NCBI GenBank assembly: GCA_027605045.1
Contig: JAQFWX010000023.1
Location: forward strand, 558,001 to 622,000
Origin: Phallus indusiatus
Lineage: Eukaryota > Basidiomycota > Agaricomycetes > Phallales > Phallaceae
Direction: 5' to 3'
DNA: 64,000 nucleotides
Shown: positions 41,930 through 52,700 of the stretch, in pieces
Layout of the letters: every line of letters starts with the position of its first letter
Position numbering within the stretch: position 1 is the stretch's first letter
The notes under the pieces: model-generated
The model's database searches: none
What the model saw: only the letters and a program-made list of their open reading frames with translations
Told to the model about the DNA's origin: nothing
Position numbers and translations under genes: made by a program

Positions 41930-42590
41930 GTGTGATTTTGGATGTGTGATTTCTTGTTGAACATGAACTTTTTATTCAGAGGAACGTTTGTAGCTATTTG
42001 ACCCAATGGGGTCCAAATTTTTTTTCCGTTGTATGTGATAAAACAAAAAATAATTCAAATGAGGTACAATCTTGGTACGTTACATTGTCTTACAATTTCT
42101 CAACGCCCACAAAAAAAGATTTCGTGGCATGTGCTTCACCGGGCCAAGACTACTCCGATCTGCTGTGACCCGTTCGGACGGGGTTTGTGAGGTTTACGCC
42201 AATACATAATAAAGGGAATTTTCAAATGTAATCTCGTGCACAAGAGATTTAAATGTAAATTTATCGATGAAGGATTAAAACCTGGTCCTGTACATTCCAG
42301 GGTCATAGTAACAGACGAAGTCCGCTGTTGCATATTGCATATATGCGTCTTTACCGGGATCGAGGCTGATTTTAGCTGAAAAAAAGACTATAAGTGTGAT
42401 TAATTAAGAATCTTTTTCAAATTCCACATCTATCTTCAAATCAAAATTTTCGTCCATTGATTTTTGCAAGTCAAATTTTTCATTTATTGATCGCCGCAGG
42501 TACATGTTGCCAGTATATGCGGGTTGACCGGGATTGTATTCAGGAATATACTCTATCAAAAAACTCAGAAAACTTACGACGCTAGAACTC
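41930..42590. other. Shared upstream region of two divergent broken genes
   Basis: 661 bp between two start codons facing away from each other. Just after 41929 there is a short direct repeat (CACACATC...CACACATG). The rest is AT-rich with no gene. A shared promoter is likely from position only. Confidence 0.5.
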
Positions 42591-43183
42591 ATGCACACTG
42601 AAGAGGAACAACTCGACGCCGTCCGCCGTGCACGGGAAATCCTTCAGCAAGTAGGTTTACAGCCTACGGACATAGTTGCCAGGGGCTTCTGCACCGACGA
42701 CGTGCCATTCTTTGCGAACGGTTCAATTAAATATGTTCCACCAAAAGCCAGAATATTTACGGAGAAAGAACTACAGGATGGGAAAGGTCGTTTAACGAGA
42801 CAGACTTCAGTCCATGCCGTCGTAGACCACCCTCTCAATGCAATCCTTGAATTTCCCGAAAGTGGTCCACAAGTGGGCATGGCAATCGCACACAGGTTCA
42901 GAATCAACCCAAATGAAGCTGAAAATAAAAAAACTTTCGTCAGTCCGAGAGATAATATCCAGTATTCGATGTCAAATATTTCGACACATTTTGATGTGCA
43001 CTGCTCATTGCTCCAAGATCAGACTACTGGTGAAGCAGTATTGTGTCGGCAGACAAAACTTCGATGTCGGTTTCATATTGTTATTATTTCATTCTCTAAT
43101 GTTCTATTATAAAGGTCGCTCTACCAAAAAATGTTCTTTCAATCCCGGTGGGATACAGTACACCCCATCAATCACACCAGAGC

Positions 43184-43535
43184 TGTTAGGGCGACTCAGG
43201 GCACACACCTAGAGGAGGGAAAACCTAAGATCTATTGGGGGGCAGCGACTAACTACTCACCTAGAGGAGGGAAAACCTAAGAGAACAAGCTTAGGTATCC
43301 CCCTCTAGGGAAAACGCATATAAGTACAGGATATGAGGCGCCCGACTGATCCCCATGGGATCCGAGGAGATACAAACAGAAATCGAAAGAAATCGAAGAG
43401 ATCGGGAAATCGAGAAAACGGTGGAAATAGTGGAAACGACAAAATACGGGAAATGAAGGAAATCGAAGTGCGAGATGAAATCGAAAGAAATCGAAGAAAT
43501 CGAATAATAGGACGAGGCGCTAGCGTGCTGTAACA
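43184..43535 (-). repeat. Solo LTR of family A in exon 2 of the MULE-like gene
   Basis: 352 bp with target duplicates AGAGC at 43179-43183 and 43536-43540. It differs from the A1/A2 LTRs at a moderate number of places (for example GGGGGGCAGCG vs GAGGGGCATCG), so it is an older insertion. Removing it joins SITPE to LDARGEIFMKTLGF in frame. Confidence 0.92.
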
Positions 43536-43630
43536 AGAGCTGGATGCCCGGGGCGAAATCTTCATGAAAACTCTGGGATTTTATTGCGCCCTCAAACAAA
43601 ACGGTTGTTATTTTGAAGAAAGACTCAGCA

Positions 43631-43780
43631 CTAATGCTAGCGAAGACGATCCAAATGCCGAGGGCACGAGCAAAGACGATTCAAATGCTGACGACACGAG
43701 CGAAGACTCGGATTCCAATACTGACGACGCGAGCGAAGACGATTCAAACTTGAATGCTGACGACACGAGCGAAGATGACA
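43631..43780 (+). repeat. Coding minisatellite, acidic
   Basis: Four or five units of about 27-39 bp with the core GACGACACGAGCGAAGACGA encode DDTSEDDSNAD-like blocks inside exon 2 of the MULE-like gene. Confidence 0.7.
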
Positions 43781-46290
43781 ACCTCGTCTGTGAATCTACC
43801 CAACAAGTTTCCGATTCTCCCGCAGACCTGATAACGGTGCTGAAAGACTCACGTTCGTTCCGGAGAATTGATGAGAAAAATAGGTGTCCTGGTAAGCTAT
43901 GTCTTGAGAAAGATACATATGGACATTATCGTGTCCGGTAAGCTTAAATTTATTTCATCGTCAACAGCAACTAATTTTCAAAAAGTTGCGAATATTATGC
44001 CAAGGGACAAACTACTCACTTGTGCATTCGCCACCTGAACGATTACGATATTGAATATTTGGGCGCGCTGTTTAGCAACAAAGAGGATCACATAAAAATC
44101 TTTGAGACCGCTGCCGCTAAAAGAGGCTATGGACCACTGGTTCCATGTAGTTTTACAGCCAGCATACGAGAACAGAGAGAACTTTGTCATATGTGGATAT
44201 ATTAGATTGTTTTGTACATTGACAACTTTGTTTCAGCGATGTGGCACCGCAACACGCAAGGAAAATTGACTCGAGGAAGTATGAAATTTATAGAAGAGTG
44301 TCAATGTCGACTCGAAATATACCAGCCAAATGATCCTTATCAATGTCCTTATTTCCTCATTGTCTCCCGAAATCCACATTCACACGGCGACCCGTCTCGA
44401 ATTAAAACACCAGGGAGTATCAAGAAAATCTTCCATTCACTGCTCGAGCCACTTGGATGGCGACTCGCAGATGCAACCCCGCGTCGTCTTTTGCTTGACA
44501 ATGCCTTCATGTACAACTTAAGACAGATTTTGGATTGGATAGAGATTATAGATCCCGCTTTTGGAGATCTTCACCCTTCATTGAGTAACTACGATCATAC
44601 GGCTCGACTGATCGATGAGTTGCGCCATAAACGTTATCCTGATGGTACAGGTTTGGAAGGTAAGCCTGACGATAATGTTTGTATCATATGTTTAATTCAA
44701 TATTAGGTGCCAAATCACTATTGAAAACACACTTAAAACTTCAGCCCGAAGAACAATACATTCGTTGCGTTGACTCGCATGACGACGCTAAAGAGGGCAG
44801 ATATCACATCGTCATCTGCATGTTCAAGGCAATGAGCCACCTATTACTCAAAACAAATCGACCCACAATTGACACCTCATTCAAACGCCTTCACAAATGG
44901 CAGGAGTTCGAAATAGAAGCTTGGTTTCCTGAGTATGCACGCTGTATGCACATTGTACCGCTATTTAAATATCCTACATTCTCCACTTACCTTTTTTTGT
45001 TCAGCTATCGTTGTTGCGCGAGCCTTCACTACATCTCAAAGTGCCGTGGCTCACCAAATGTTGTTCCGAACTATGTTCAATATTGTCAAAAAGGATACTG
45101 GGCAGGTCGTTCAGTTTCGTCACATACATGGCAGTGGGATTGAAACCGTTACCGCTGACGGCCACCTGGGACAGGCACTGGGTACCTTTGGTTTAAGTTG
45201 TCATTTTTTCGTAACTGATTTCTTTTTACAAGGACTTGGCTTGTATTGTCAAGAAATTTGCGCAGCGTTCCCTGATGATAAATGGTCTTCAGAATGGGAC
45301 AAACCGTTGAATGAGCTAACATCAACAGACCACCTGGCATGTATTTACAAATACTGCTTCACTCATTATACTAGAAACATCAACAATCTACGGGGTCACG
45401 TCAGTGAAAGAATTCGTTCAGCAATGATGAGTCTAGCAAGCTCGGATGACTTGCCCAGTTTGGCACAAGTCAAGAAGATTATTCGGTCTGGCGGGAAAAA
45501 GGCTACCGGTATTTTTCTTTGAACTCTCTTCTGCAGTGATTCATGTTTATTAGATTGGCTGAAAAACAAGGAAAAGCATGACGGGTTCATGCTGGCAGCT
45601 ATTTACAGACCTTTGAGCAAAATTTCAGTGGAGATCTGGAAAGCGGCACCATCTACTTCTAATGGAAATGAGCAAGCCCACAGAAACATCAACCGAGACG
45701 GTACAAAACTTACAATGCTTGCTGGGATAATGCGCGGCCTCCAGTTTGATTCTCGGGCTATGCGTAATATTGATTCTTGGCTAGCAGAATACATTCCTCC
45801 TAGAGATAGATTGGCAACACATTTTTATCGGTCGGTAAGAGCGATCCAAGTGAAAGGTATGTCGTCAGTTGACTTTAACATCGTCGGTTGAGTAAACTCA
45901 TATACATCAGGGAACATGCAAAAGAAGATGCTTTTCAAAAATGATACTGAGATACAAAATCTTTACGATAAAGCTGTTGACCTTCAGAAAAGTATCACAA
46001 CAACTGCCGCATCTGTCAAACGCGCATTGGATTCCTCTCGGGATCCGACGAGAGCACAGAAACGTCTCAAGAAATGTGACGAACAGTTAAATGAAACACG
46101 AAACAAGCTTGAAAAACTTCTGCCTTTGGGGTCGGGTGCTATTTCTATTAACGTCGATGAAATACCAAAACCCGAATCACTCTATGATCCTCATCTCCTT
46201 GGATCCCAGCTTAAGCCCGAAGCCAAGCCGGTATGTTATCTTCTTATGAAGATTCTACTACAAGATATTATAACAAAACGCAGGTCAAGG

Positions 46291-46440
46291 CGTCTCCTGC
46301 TGCTCAGGTTGGACCATCATCTGCTGCCCACGTCGGATCGTCATCTGCTGCCCCCGTCGGACCGTCTCCCACAGTTCAGGCTGGACCATCGTCCACTGTC
46401 CAGGTCCCACCGTCTCCCACAGTTCAAGTTGTATTGGCAG
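46291..46440 (+). repeat. Coding minisatellite, 24-bp units
   Basis: Units of 24 bp (core GTCGGACCATCATCTGCTGC and variants) encode VGPSSAAH-type repeats in the last exon of the MULE-like gene. Unit number is about six. Confidence 0.7.
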
Positions 46441-46856
46441 CTCCTTCTCAGGGAGGATTTAAGCCTCACTCTCAAGTGGGATTGCCACCTCCTATTAATT
46501 ATGGGCCACCGTTTGTTCAATCCGCTCGTTACAATTTTGCGCACCGCATATATGGGCCGGCAACGATACCAGGACAGACGCATATGCATGCTACAAATGC
46601 ACCATATCTCGGACAAATCGTTCCTTTGCAGCCACCACTACCTCCACAGTATCTGCTGCCTCCTCCACAGTATCTGCAGCCTTCTCCACACTATTCGCAG
46701 CCTCCTCCTGGCTACTTTTATCCTCACTCGAGATTTCAGCAATTTCCTATAAATGCTTCAAATGGTCCGCTTCACTCTAATCCTCAACATCCAGCTCACA
46801 ACAGAAATTTTTCTTACCCTCAGCCACCAGTTCAAAATCATACCAAGTCAGCTTGA

Positions 46857-47831
46857 AACGGAACGAGTAATCTTCTAGGATATACATTTGTACATAAAAT
46901 ATCTCGTAAAATAAAAAAATCTGAGGTTTGATTGTAGTCAAGTGGTAAATAATGACGGAAGTCAGTACTTGGCCAGAATTTTGAGCAGCGGTATTCACAG
47001 TTCAAATAACTATCTATCTATCAGTTAATTTACCAACTACGGCGTGAGCTGCTTGGCGTAGTTGGTGAGCGTCAGTCTGCAGCGCTGCGCTTTTTGCTAT
47101 GCCCGAGTTCGACTCTTAGTAGCGTGAATTTTTGATCCCGGGTAAAGACTTTGATGAGTCACTAGTTTATTAAGTTTTTCTTATTTTCTTGATTGGTTAG
47201 TGCTCAAACTATTATTAATAACAACTTATATTTCATAGCTATCAAACGAAGTATATACAATGTCAGTTCTTGGGGTCCATCGTCCAAATCAGGCGTGCGC
47301 CTTGATTGATGTGGTGCCGAGGTGCCGAGTCGGACTCATCCACTGTACACCGGTTTCGTACCATTCTACATGCTATCTCGCGTCACTCCAACGTTTCTGA
47401 AAAAAAAGTCATGACATGCATGACACTTTAATTGACCTCTTATTGGTGGACTTGAAAGATCGGATAGTACCATAATAGCCTATAAGGAGAAACGAGATAG
47501 CAATGGACTGGAGAGTTTGGCAAACGGCGTAGAACAAGCGCCCTCACGAAATCGTATAATGTAGTCATCGAAAGATCGCAGAACGTGACTGCAGTGACAT
47601 GCTAAACTAGTTACTAATTTCAAAAGCCGGACCATTTCTTTCAAATCAGCACCATTCATTGCAGAGAGCTAGAAAACATCCGTTATGTATTTTAACTTCT
47701 GGTAAGCTTGGAAAAGAATCATTTGTGGAGCTAGTAATCTTAAGCTTCAAGTTTCAAGCATCTTCAAGACCTAGGCCTGGTTCAGCATTCGTAAACATCG
47801 GCACCCGATAGAATTTTTGTTGCAAATTATA
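46857..47831. other. Intergenic region with a tRNA-like element
   Basis: 3' flank of the MULE-like gene. Beyond the tRNA-like element (47051-47125) I see no gene. A palindromic pair ACCAACTACG / CGTAGTTGGT overlaps the start of that element. Confidence 0.5.
47051..47125 (+). repeat. tRNA-like Pol III element (possible SINE head)
   Basis: The A-box-like TAGTTGGTGAGCG and B box GAGTTCGACTC are 46 bp apart, and a short T run (AATTTTT) follows the core. The T-stem has three good pairs. Not a convincing functional tRNA. Confidence 0.45.
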
Positions 47832-49545
47832 ATAGTGTCCCACGACTTTCCGTAACGGTCCCGCGACTGTCCGTAACGGTCCTGTGACAGTCGTAACAGG
47901 ACCCCTGATAATCAGCATTGATGCCGTAGGTATTTTCGGGCCTCCAAAGGTGCTCTGGAGGCCTCAATGCCGTAGGTTTCTCGGGCTTTTTAGGTCAATT
48001 TCGGACCTCATGCCGGGTGTTTTTGACGGGCCGCGAGTGCTCAAATTCAGGTAGGCCGGAGCCCTGAGAGGTGGGTTTGAGACCAACACAGGTCATGACG
48101 TCGGGTCAGAACTGTCCGGCTGTAAGACAAATGGCTTATCGGATCGGTTTTCGGGCTTGAGGTCTGAAACGGTGGCCGCTGGTTCGAATTTTTTTAGTGT
48201 AGATTCATCTTAGCTTGCGCAAACTCAGTCAAAATGACTATGAAATTACTTGCGCTGGTCAGGGACTATTGGCCATTAGAGGTGTGCACCATTACCATAC
48301 TATTGTCACCATTATGTCGTGGAAACTGAATCATACTCTCAGTTATACAGATATATAGCAAAGGCGGCCGCAAAAATGAAGCACATGGGTGGATTCCCAA
48401 CTGCAATAAGAGGAAAGGTGTCATGTCTTTCTGTTCAACTCTTCGAGTTTTAGTTTGGGAATCAATTCCTTCGGGCCAGAATTTGTTGAAATTTGATTTT
48501 CACCAGGTCGTATCCTATTTTCGGGCCAAAACCGTCCAATTTTCGATTTTTTTGAGGCCGAAGCCACATTTCGGGCCAAACCCGGCATGCTGAAAGGCCA
48601 GAGCAACCAGCCGGGCCTCGATGCCTCAAATTGCTAAATGCCAGAGGAAATTCGGGCCTAGGGGTTCCAAAATTCCAGTTTTTTGACCGGGCCGGAAGGC
48701 CAATTTTTGGGCATTTTTGGATACGGCATCGATGCTAATTATCAGGGGTCCTGTCGTAACGGTCCCGCCCTTGAACCACGTCCGTCCCTGAATTCAACTA
48801 TTACGGTCTCAATGCCCCGAACCATTCCCGTCACTTCCCTGAACAATATTCGTCACATGCATCCAACCATTTCCGTCCCAACTTTGAATATCTCAACATC
48901 TGCTTGATAGATTTGGGTAAATTTTTGATGATTGAGTAGCTATAAACGAGGAGAGTTTTGGAAAATTATTTAGCAAGATTCAATCACACATTTTCTCATG
49001 TATATAATATAAATTCAAATCATCATTTATTTCTTGCTCATTTGAGTCATTTCACAACAAAAAGTACTCATGGCTCCCATATTCTTATCATAATTACTCT
49101 CTTCATAAGATAATGAACAAAGTTGCATATGAGAAACAGTGCTAATAGGTGTTAATGCACATAAGTGAATCCAGATGAGCGGCCTTCTCGGTTAGAGTCT
49201 TGCTGTGAGCGCCTGCTTTGAACCCCAAGCGAGCCCGCCAAAACAGGCCAAAGCTTTGCTGAAATTCGCGAAGTCCCTATTCATAGACGCTGAAAAAACT
49301 GAGACGCGTCATCGATGTTTTAAGGTCACCGTTCCGTTATTTTTGATCATGATGGCTTGGAAACAATTTTATTTTATGTAGACTAATAAATACAAAATTT
49401 TTTATCTTGGGACCTTAAAAATTGCATAAGTGGAAGACGAGGAATTGAAAGTTGGGACGGTGGAGGACAACTTCGGCAGAAATCAGACTCGCGCGGGACG
49501 TTAAGGACTCTCACGGGACCGTTACGGAAAGTCGTGGGACGTTAT
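47832..49545. mobile_element. Outer inverted-repeat DNA element (non-autonomous)
   Basis: The ends are inverted copies: ATA(G/A)(T/C)GTCCCACGACTT and onward to TCCGTAACGGTCCCG. They are flanked on both sides by TA, consistent with a TA target duplicate of the Tc1/mariner kind. Inner inverted pairs (CCGTCCCAACTTT at about 48865 and AAAGTTGGGACGG at about 49447) show that the arms extend inward. Without the inner element it is about 851 bp. There is no transposase, so a foldback/MITE-like element is the best label. The superfamily is uncertain because the exact end could shift by a few AT bases. Confidence 0.7.
47897..48753. mobile_element. Inner inverted-repeat DNA element nested in the outer one
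   Basis: 857 bp with 32-bp terminal inverted repeats starting CAGGACCCCTGATAAT (two mismatches between ends, 47897-47928 and 48722-48753). It is flanked by 6-bp duplicates TCGTAA (47891-47896 and 48754-48759). Removing it restores a third unit of the CCGTAACGGTCC repeat in the arm of the outer element. The interior is rich in GGCCCGAAA/TTTCGGGCC motifs in both orientations and has no transposase ORF. A 6-bp duplicate does not fit hAT (8) or Tc1 (2). Confidence 0.8.
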
Positions 49546-49730
49546 TATGGCATGCTTTTTTGTTTTGTGTTTCGTACCAAAATCGGGACCATGGGTGCGG
49601 ACTCTGAATATCTGAATCCCGTGGGTGTTGGGACTGATAGAAGTTCTGTGTGAAGGGCCAATAGAGATGTGAGAATCAATGTGAGAAAGTAACGAAACAA
49701 CGAGGCGATGATTATGACAATCCCTTTATC

Positions 49731-52700
49731 ATGGCTACTTCCACGGAAGGCATAATAATTTCTGGTAAGTTTGCAGCCTTTCATTCAAGTCTCAGTTGAT
49801 CTTATCCGGGGTGAAGATGTTCGCTTGACTAAACCTTCACACCGATGGAAACGCAACCCCAAGCGCCAGATAGTGATCACGTATGGCAGCGAGACGAGAA
49901 CAAGCAAGTTTAGAAAGGGTGATTCCTGCATAACCTGGGACGAGTCTTTCTTTCTGTATGTCAAAAACTACAATCCAAGTTCGGTGTTATCTTACATCTC
50001 GATGCAGCGCCGGTGAAAATACTCTATTGACTTTCACTGTTCGTAAAAAACGATATTCAAAGGAGACTGACTCGTGCGAACACCGGGTCATTGATCTACT
50101 CGAGATGCAAAACAGCTCTGGTTAGTTCAACCGCCGAAAGCACCGCTGTCAATCCAATGGCACTTATATGATCGCAGGCTCATGTAAATTAGACATTGCC
50201 GAAAACTGTCAATTGACATTCAAAATTGAGAAATCACCCGATGTCGTTTCGATCCCGGTACAACGAGCATTAGTCGCATCTGGAAACCTATTGAATCTCG
50301 AAGTCCCAGCCGAGGCTGCCAATTTTATCACCTCTGCGGTACAGGTCTACAAGGATAATGAGGAGATGTGGTCACTATTACTCGACAAACTTGAGGTTTT
50401 TGTAGAACTAATAGATAATATTTCTGAGGTAGCTCCGTTAGCTCACATACTTTTATTATTCTCTAATTTTTTTTATAGATAAGCCCTTTTGCGAAAGTAG
50501 CCTGGAGTGTTCTGTCTGTTATTCCAAAGGTAACAGCACGTTATTTCTCTCATTGACATGCCGAGCTACATATACTTTACATTATAAGACGATCATCGCA
50601 AAGAAAAACCGTGACGATAAAATCAGACAACTATGTGGAAAACTAAAGGACGTTTACGACTACATTACGGATGCGAAACGGTTACATGAGCTAACTGCGA
50701 CTCAATATAAAACGCTTCTTGCGGTGGTTCTTCAAACCACTGAATGCGCGTATTTTCTACAAGCATACTGCAGTACCGAACACACAGGTTGTGATTTTCT
50801 CAATATCTTGTAAGCGTGCAATCAAGTCTGATTTTCAAGCCCTAGTCAAGAACATAGTGAAAGGAATTATCGGGACCGTGGATGGCACGATCCAAGACTT
50901 CAACGATAAATTCGACCGTCTTATGCAGGCTATGAGGGATTCAATCAATCTTGAAATCAACATTATAACACTTCGTGTAAAAGAGGAAGTCAGTGAATCA
51001 AGTACGTTTACATGATCATATCATTTCAATCATTCCTAATGTCTTTTCATAAGCCGGTTGGAATTTTCTCAAGGATATGCGCTATTCTGGCTCTACCCCT
51101 CTACCTGGAAAACGATGCTTGCTGGGAACTCGCGAAGCGTTGATCGAAGATATATTAAAACACATCAACGACGATGCATCGCCACAGATTCTTGTCTTGA
51201 GTGGACAAGCAGGAATAGGGAAGTCGACAATGGCACATACCATCGCTGGATTGTTCAAAGAACAAAACCGACTCGGGTCCATGTTCTGCTTCGACAGGAG
51301 TTCCCCAAGCAAGCGGAATTGTCTTTTTAGCACCATATCGCGTGACTTGGCAGATGGCGACGCATCGTGGCGAAAGGAATTAGTGGAAGTTATTAAGCTC
51401 AACACTGCGGTTCGAGAGAGTGGGGATCCCGAAACGCAATTTAACGAACTTATTATCAAGCCTTTCAAAAAGGTGGCAACTATTGGACCGGTAGTTATTG
51501 TCGTGGATGCGTTAGATGAAAGCGGGGACCGTAAAGAACGCGAGAAAATTCTGGAGATTCTCCTCAGCAGGTGGTCCGAGCTTTCAAAAAATTATCGCAT
51601 GATGGTTACTACTCGCCCCGAGCAGGACATCGAAGCTCAATGTCAAAAACTCAAAATCCCATGTAAAAGGATGGGCGATGTTGATGTGGAGGAAACGTAT
51701 CGCGATATTGAAGCCTATGTCTCGAAGCGTCTTGAGTCGATATCGTCAATTCTCGACAGCATAGACAGAGACTGGCGTAACATATTAGCCGAGCGTGCCG
51801 AAGGTCTTTTCCAATGGGCGCACACAGCCTGCCAATTTATTGATCCCACCATTACACGTTCGGACCTCGTGAAGAAGAATTGGGAAACTTGCGTGCCAAG
51901 CTCGTCCCTGTCATTATTCCAATTATATCGCCAAATCATATCTGCGCAGTCGGAATCTAAATATCCCAAATTTATAAACGACTTCAAGTTCGTCGTGAGC
52001 GCAATTATAACTGCGCAGAAGCCTCTCTCAATAGAGGTGCTACAAAATATCTTTGACAGCATTGAAGATATCAAGTCACTACTCACCCCCTTCGGTTCTT
52101 TTTTCGTGGGCGTTCATGACTTGTCTACTCCAGTGCGGCCTGTTCACACATCCTTGCTCGATTTTTTCCTCTCCAAAGAAACTGCTGAAGGACCAAATGA
52201 GTACTACGTGGACACATCAAATCAAACTCAGATGACGCTTGCCTGTCTCAAAGTGATGAATCAAATGCTCTGTTTCAATATCTGTCAACTCGAGACATCG
52301 CACCTGTCTAAATGGGATGTGCCCGATATCAATTCACGTGTCGAGAAAGCCATTCCGCTTCATTTGCAGTATTCATGTCAGTTCTGGACCTTTCATCTCC
52401 AGTTCTCCCCTGCTAGCGAGGAACTCATTGGTGCAGTTCGGGCATTTATGGATGACAAATTAATGTATTATTTTGAGGCGCTCAGTTTGCCAACATGGGA
52501 TATGCAAGGTTGCATAGTAATGCAAGAAATAGTGGACTGGTGTAAAGTGAGTGATCCTTTACATGTTACATATTTAGTGGCTGAATCAGATCGTAGGATG
52601 TAGACAATAACCTGGCTGAGGATGCGATGGACGCATGGGAGTTTTGGTTTGAATTTGAGCACATACTAAGAGAAAGCACACCACATCTTTACCTGTCCGC

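Larger units (their letters stand above)
42591..46856 (+). pseudogene. MULE-like transposase-related gene, 10 exons, broken by a solo LTR
   Basis: The model is join(42591..43065, 43115..43937, 43986..44185, 44237..44659, 44707..44943, 45005..45181, 45233..45508, 45554..45856, 45911..46230, 46284..46856). Leaving out the solo LTR and one target copy, it gives 3,450 nt (1,150 codons) in frame. Exon 2 carries an acidic DDTSEDDSNAD-type repeat and CPGKLC...CEYYAKGQTTHLCIRHL, a likely zinc finger. CPYFLIVSRNPHSHGDPSRIKTP and LADATPRR follow. PTIDTSFKRL, then ARAFTTSQSAVAHQMLF, VTADGHLGQALG and STSNGNEQAHRNINRDG fit the order of a MULE-type DDE domain. The end is a Pro-rich, repeat-bearing tail. 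The donors of introns 1 and 3 (GTCGGT, GTCATA) are weak. The superfamily call is from motif order only. Confidence 0.65.

Noticed and set aside
47897..48753. hAT element
   Set aside because: The CAGG end fits, but the flanking duplicate is 6 bp rather than 8 bp and there is no transposase.
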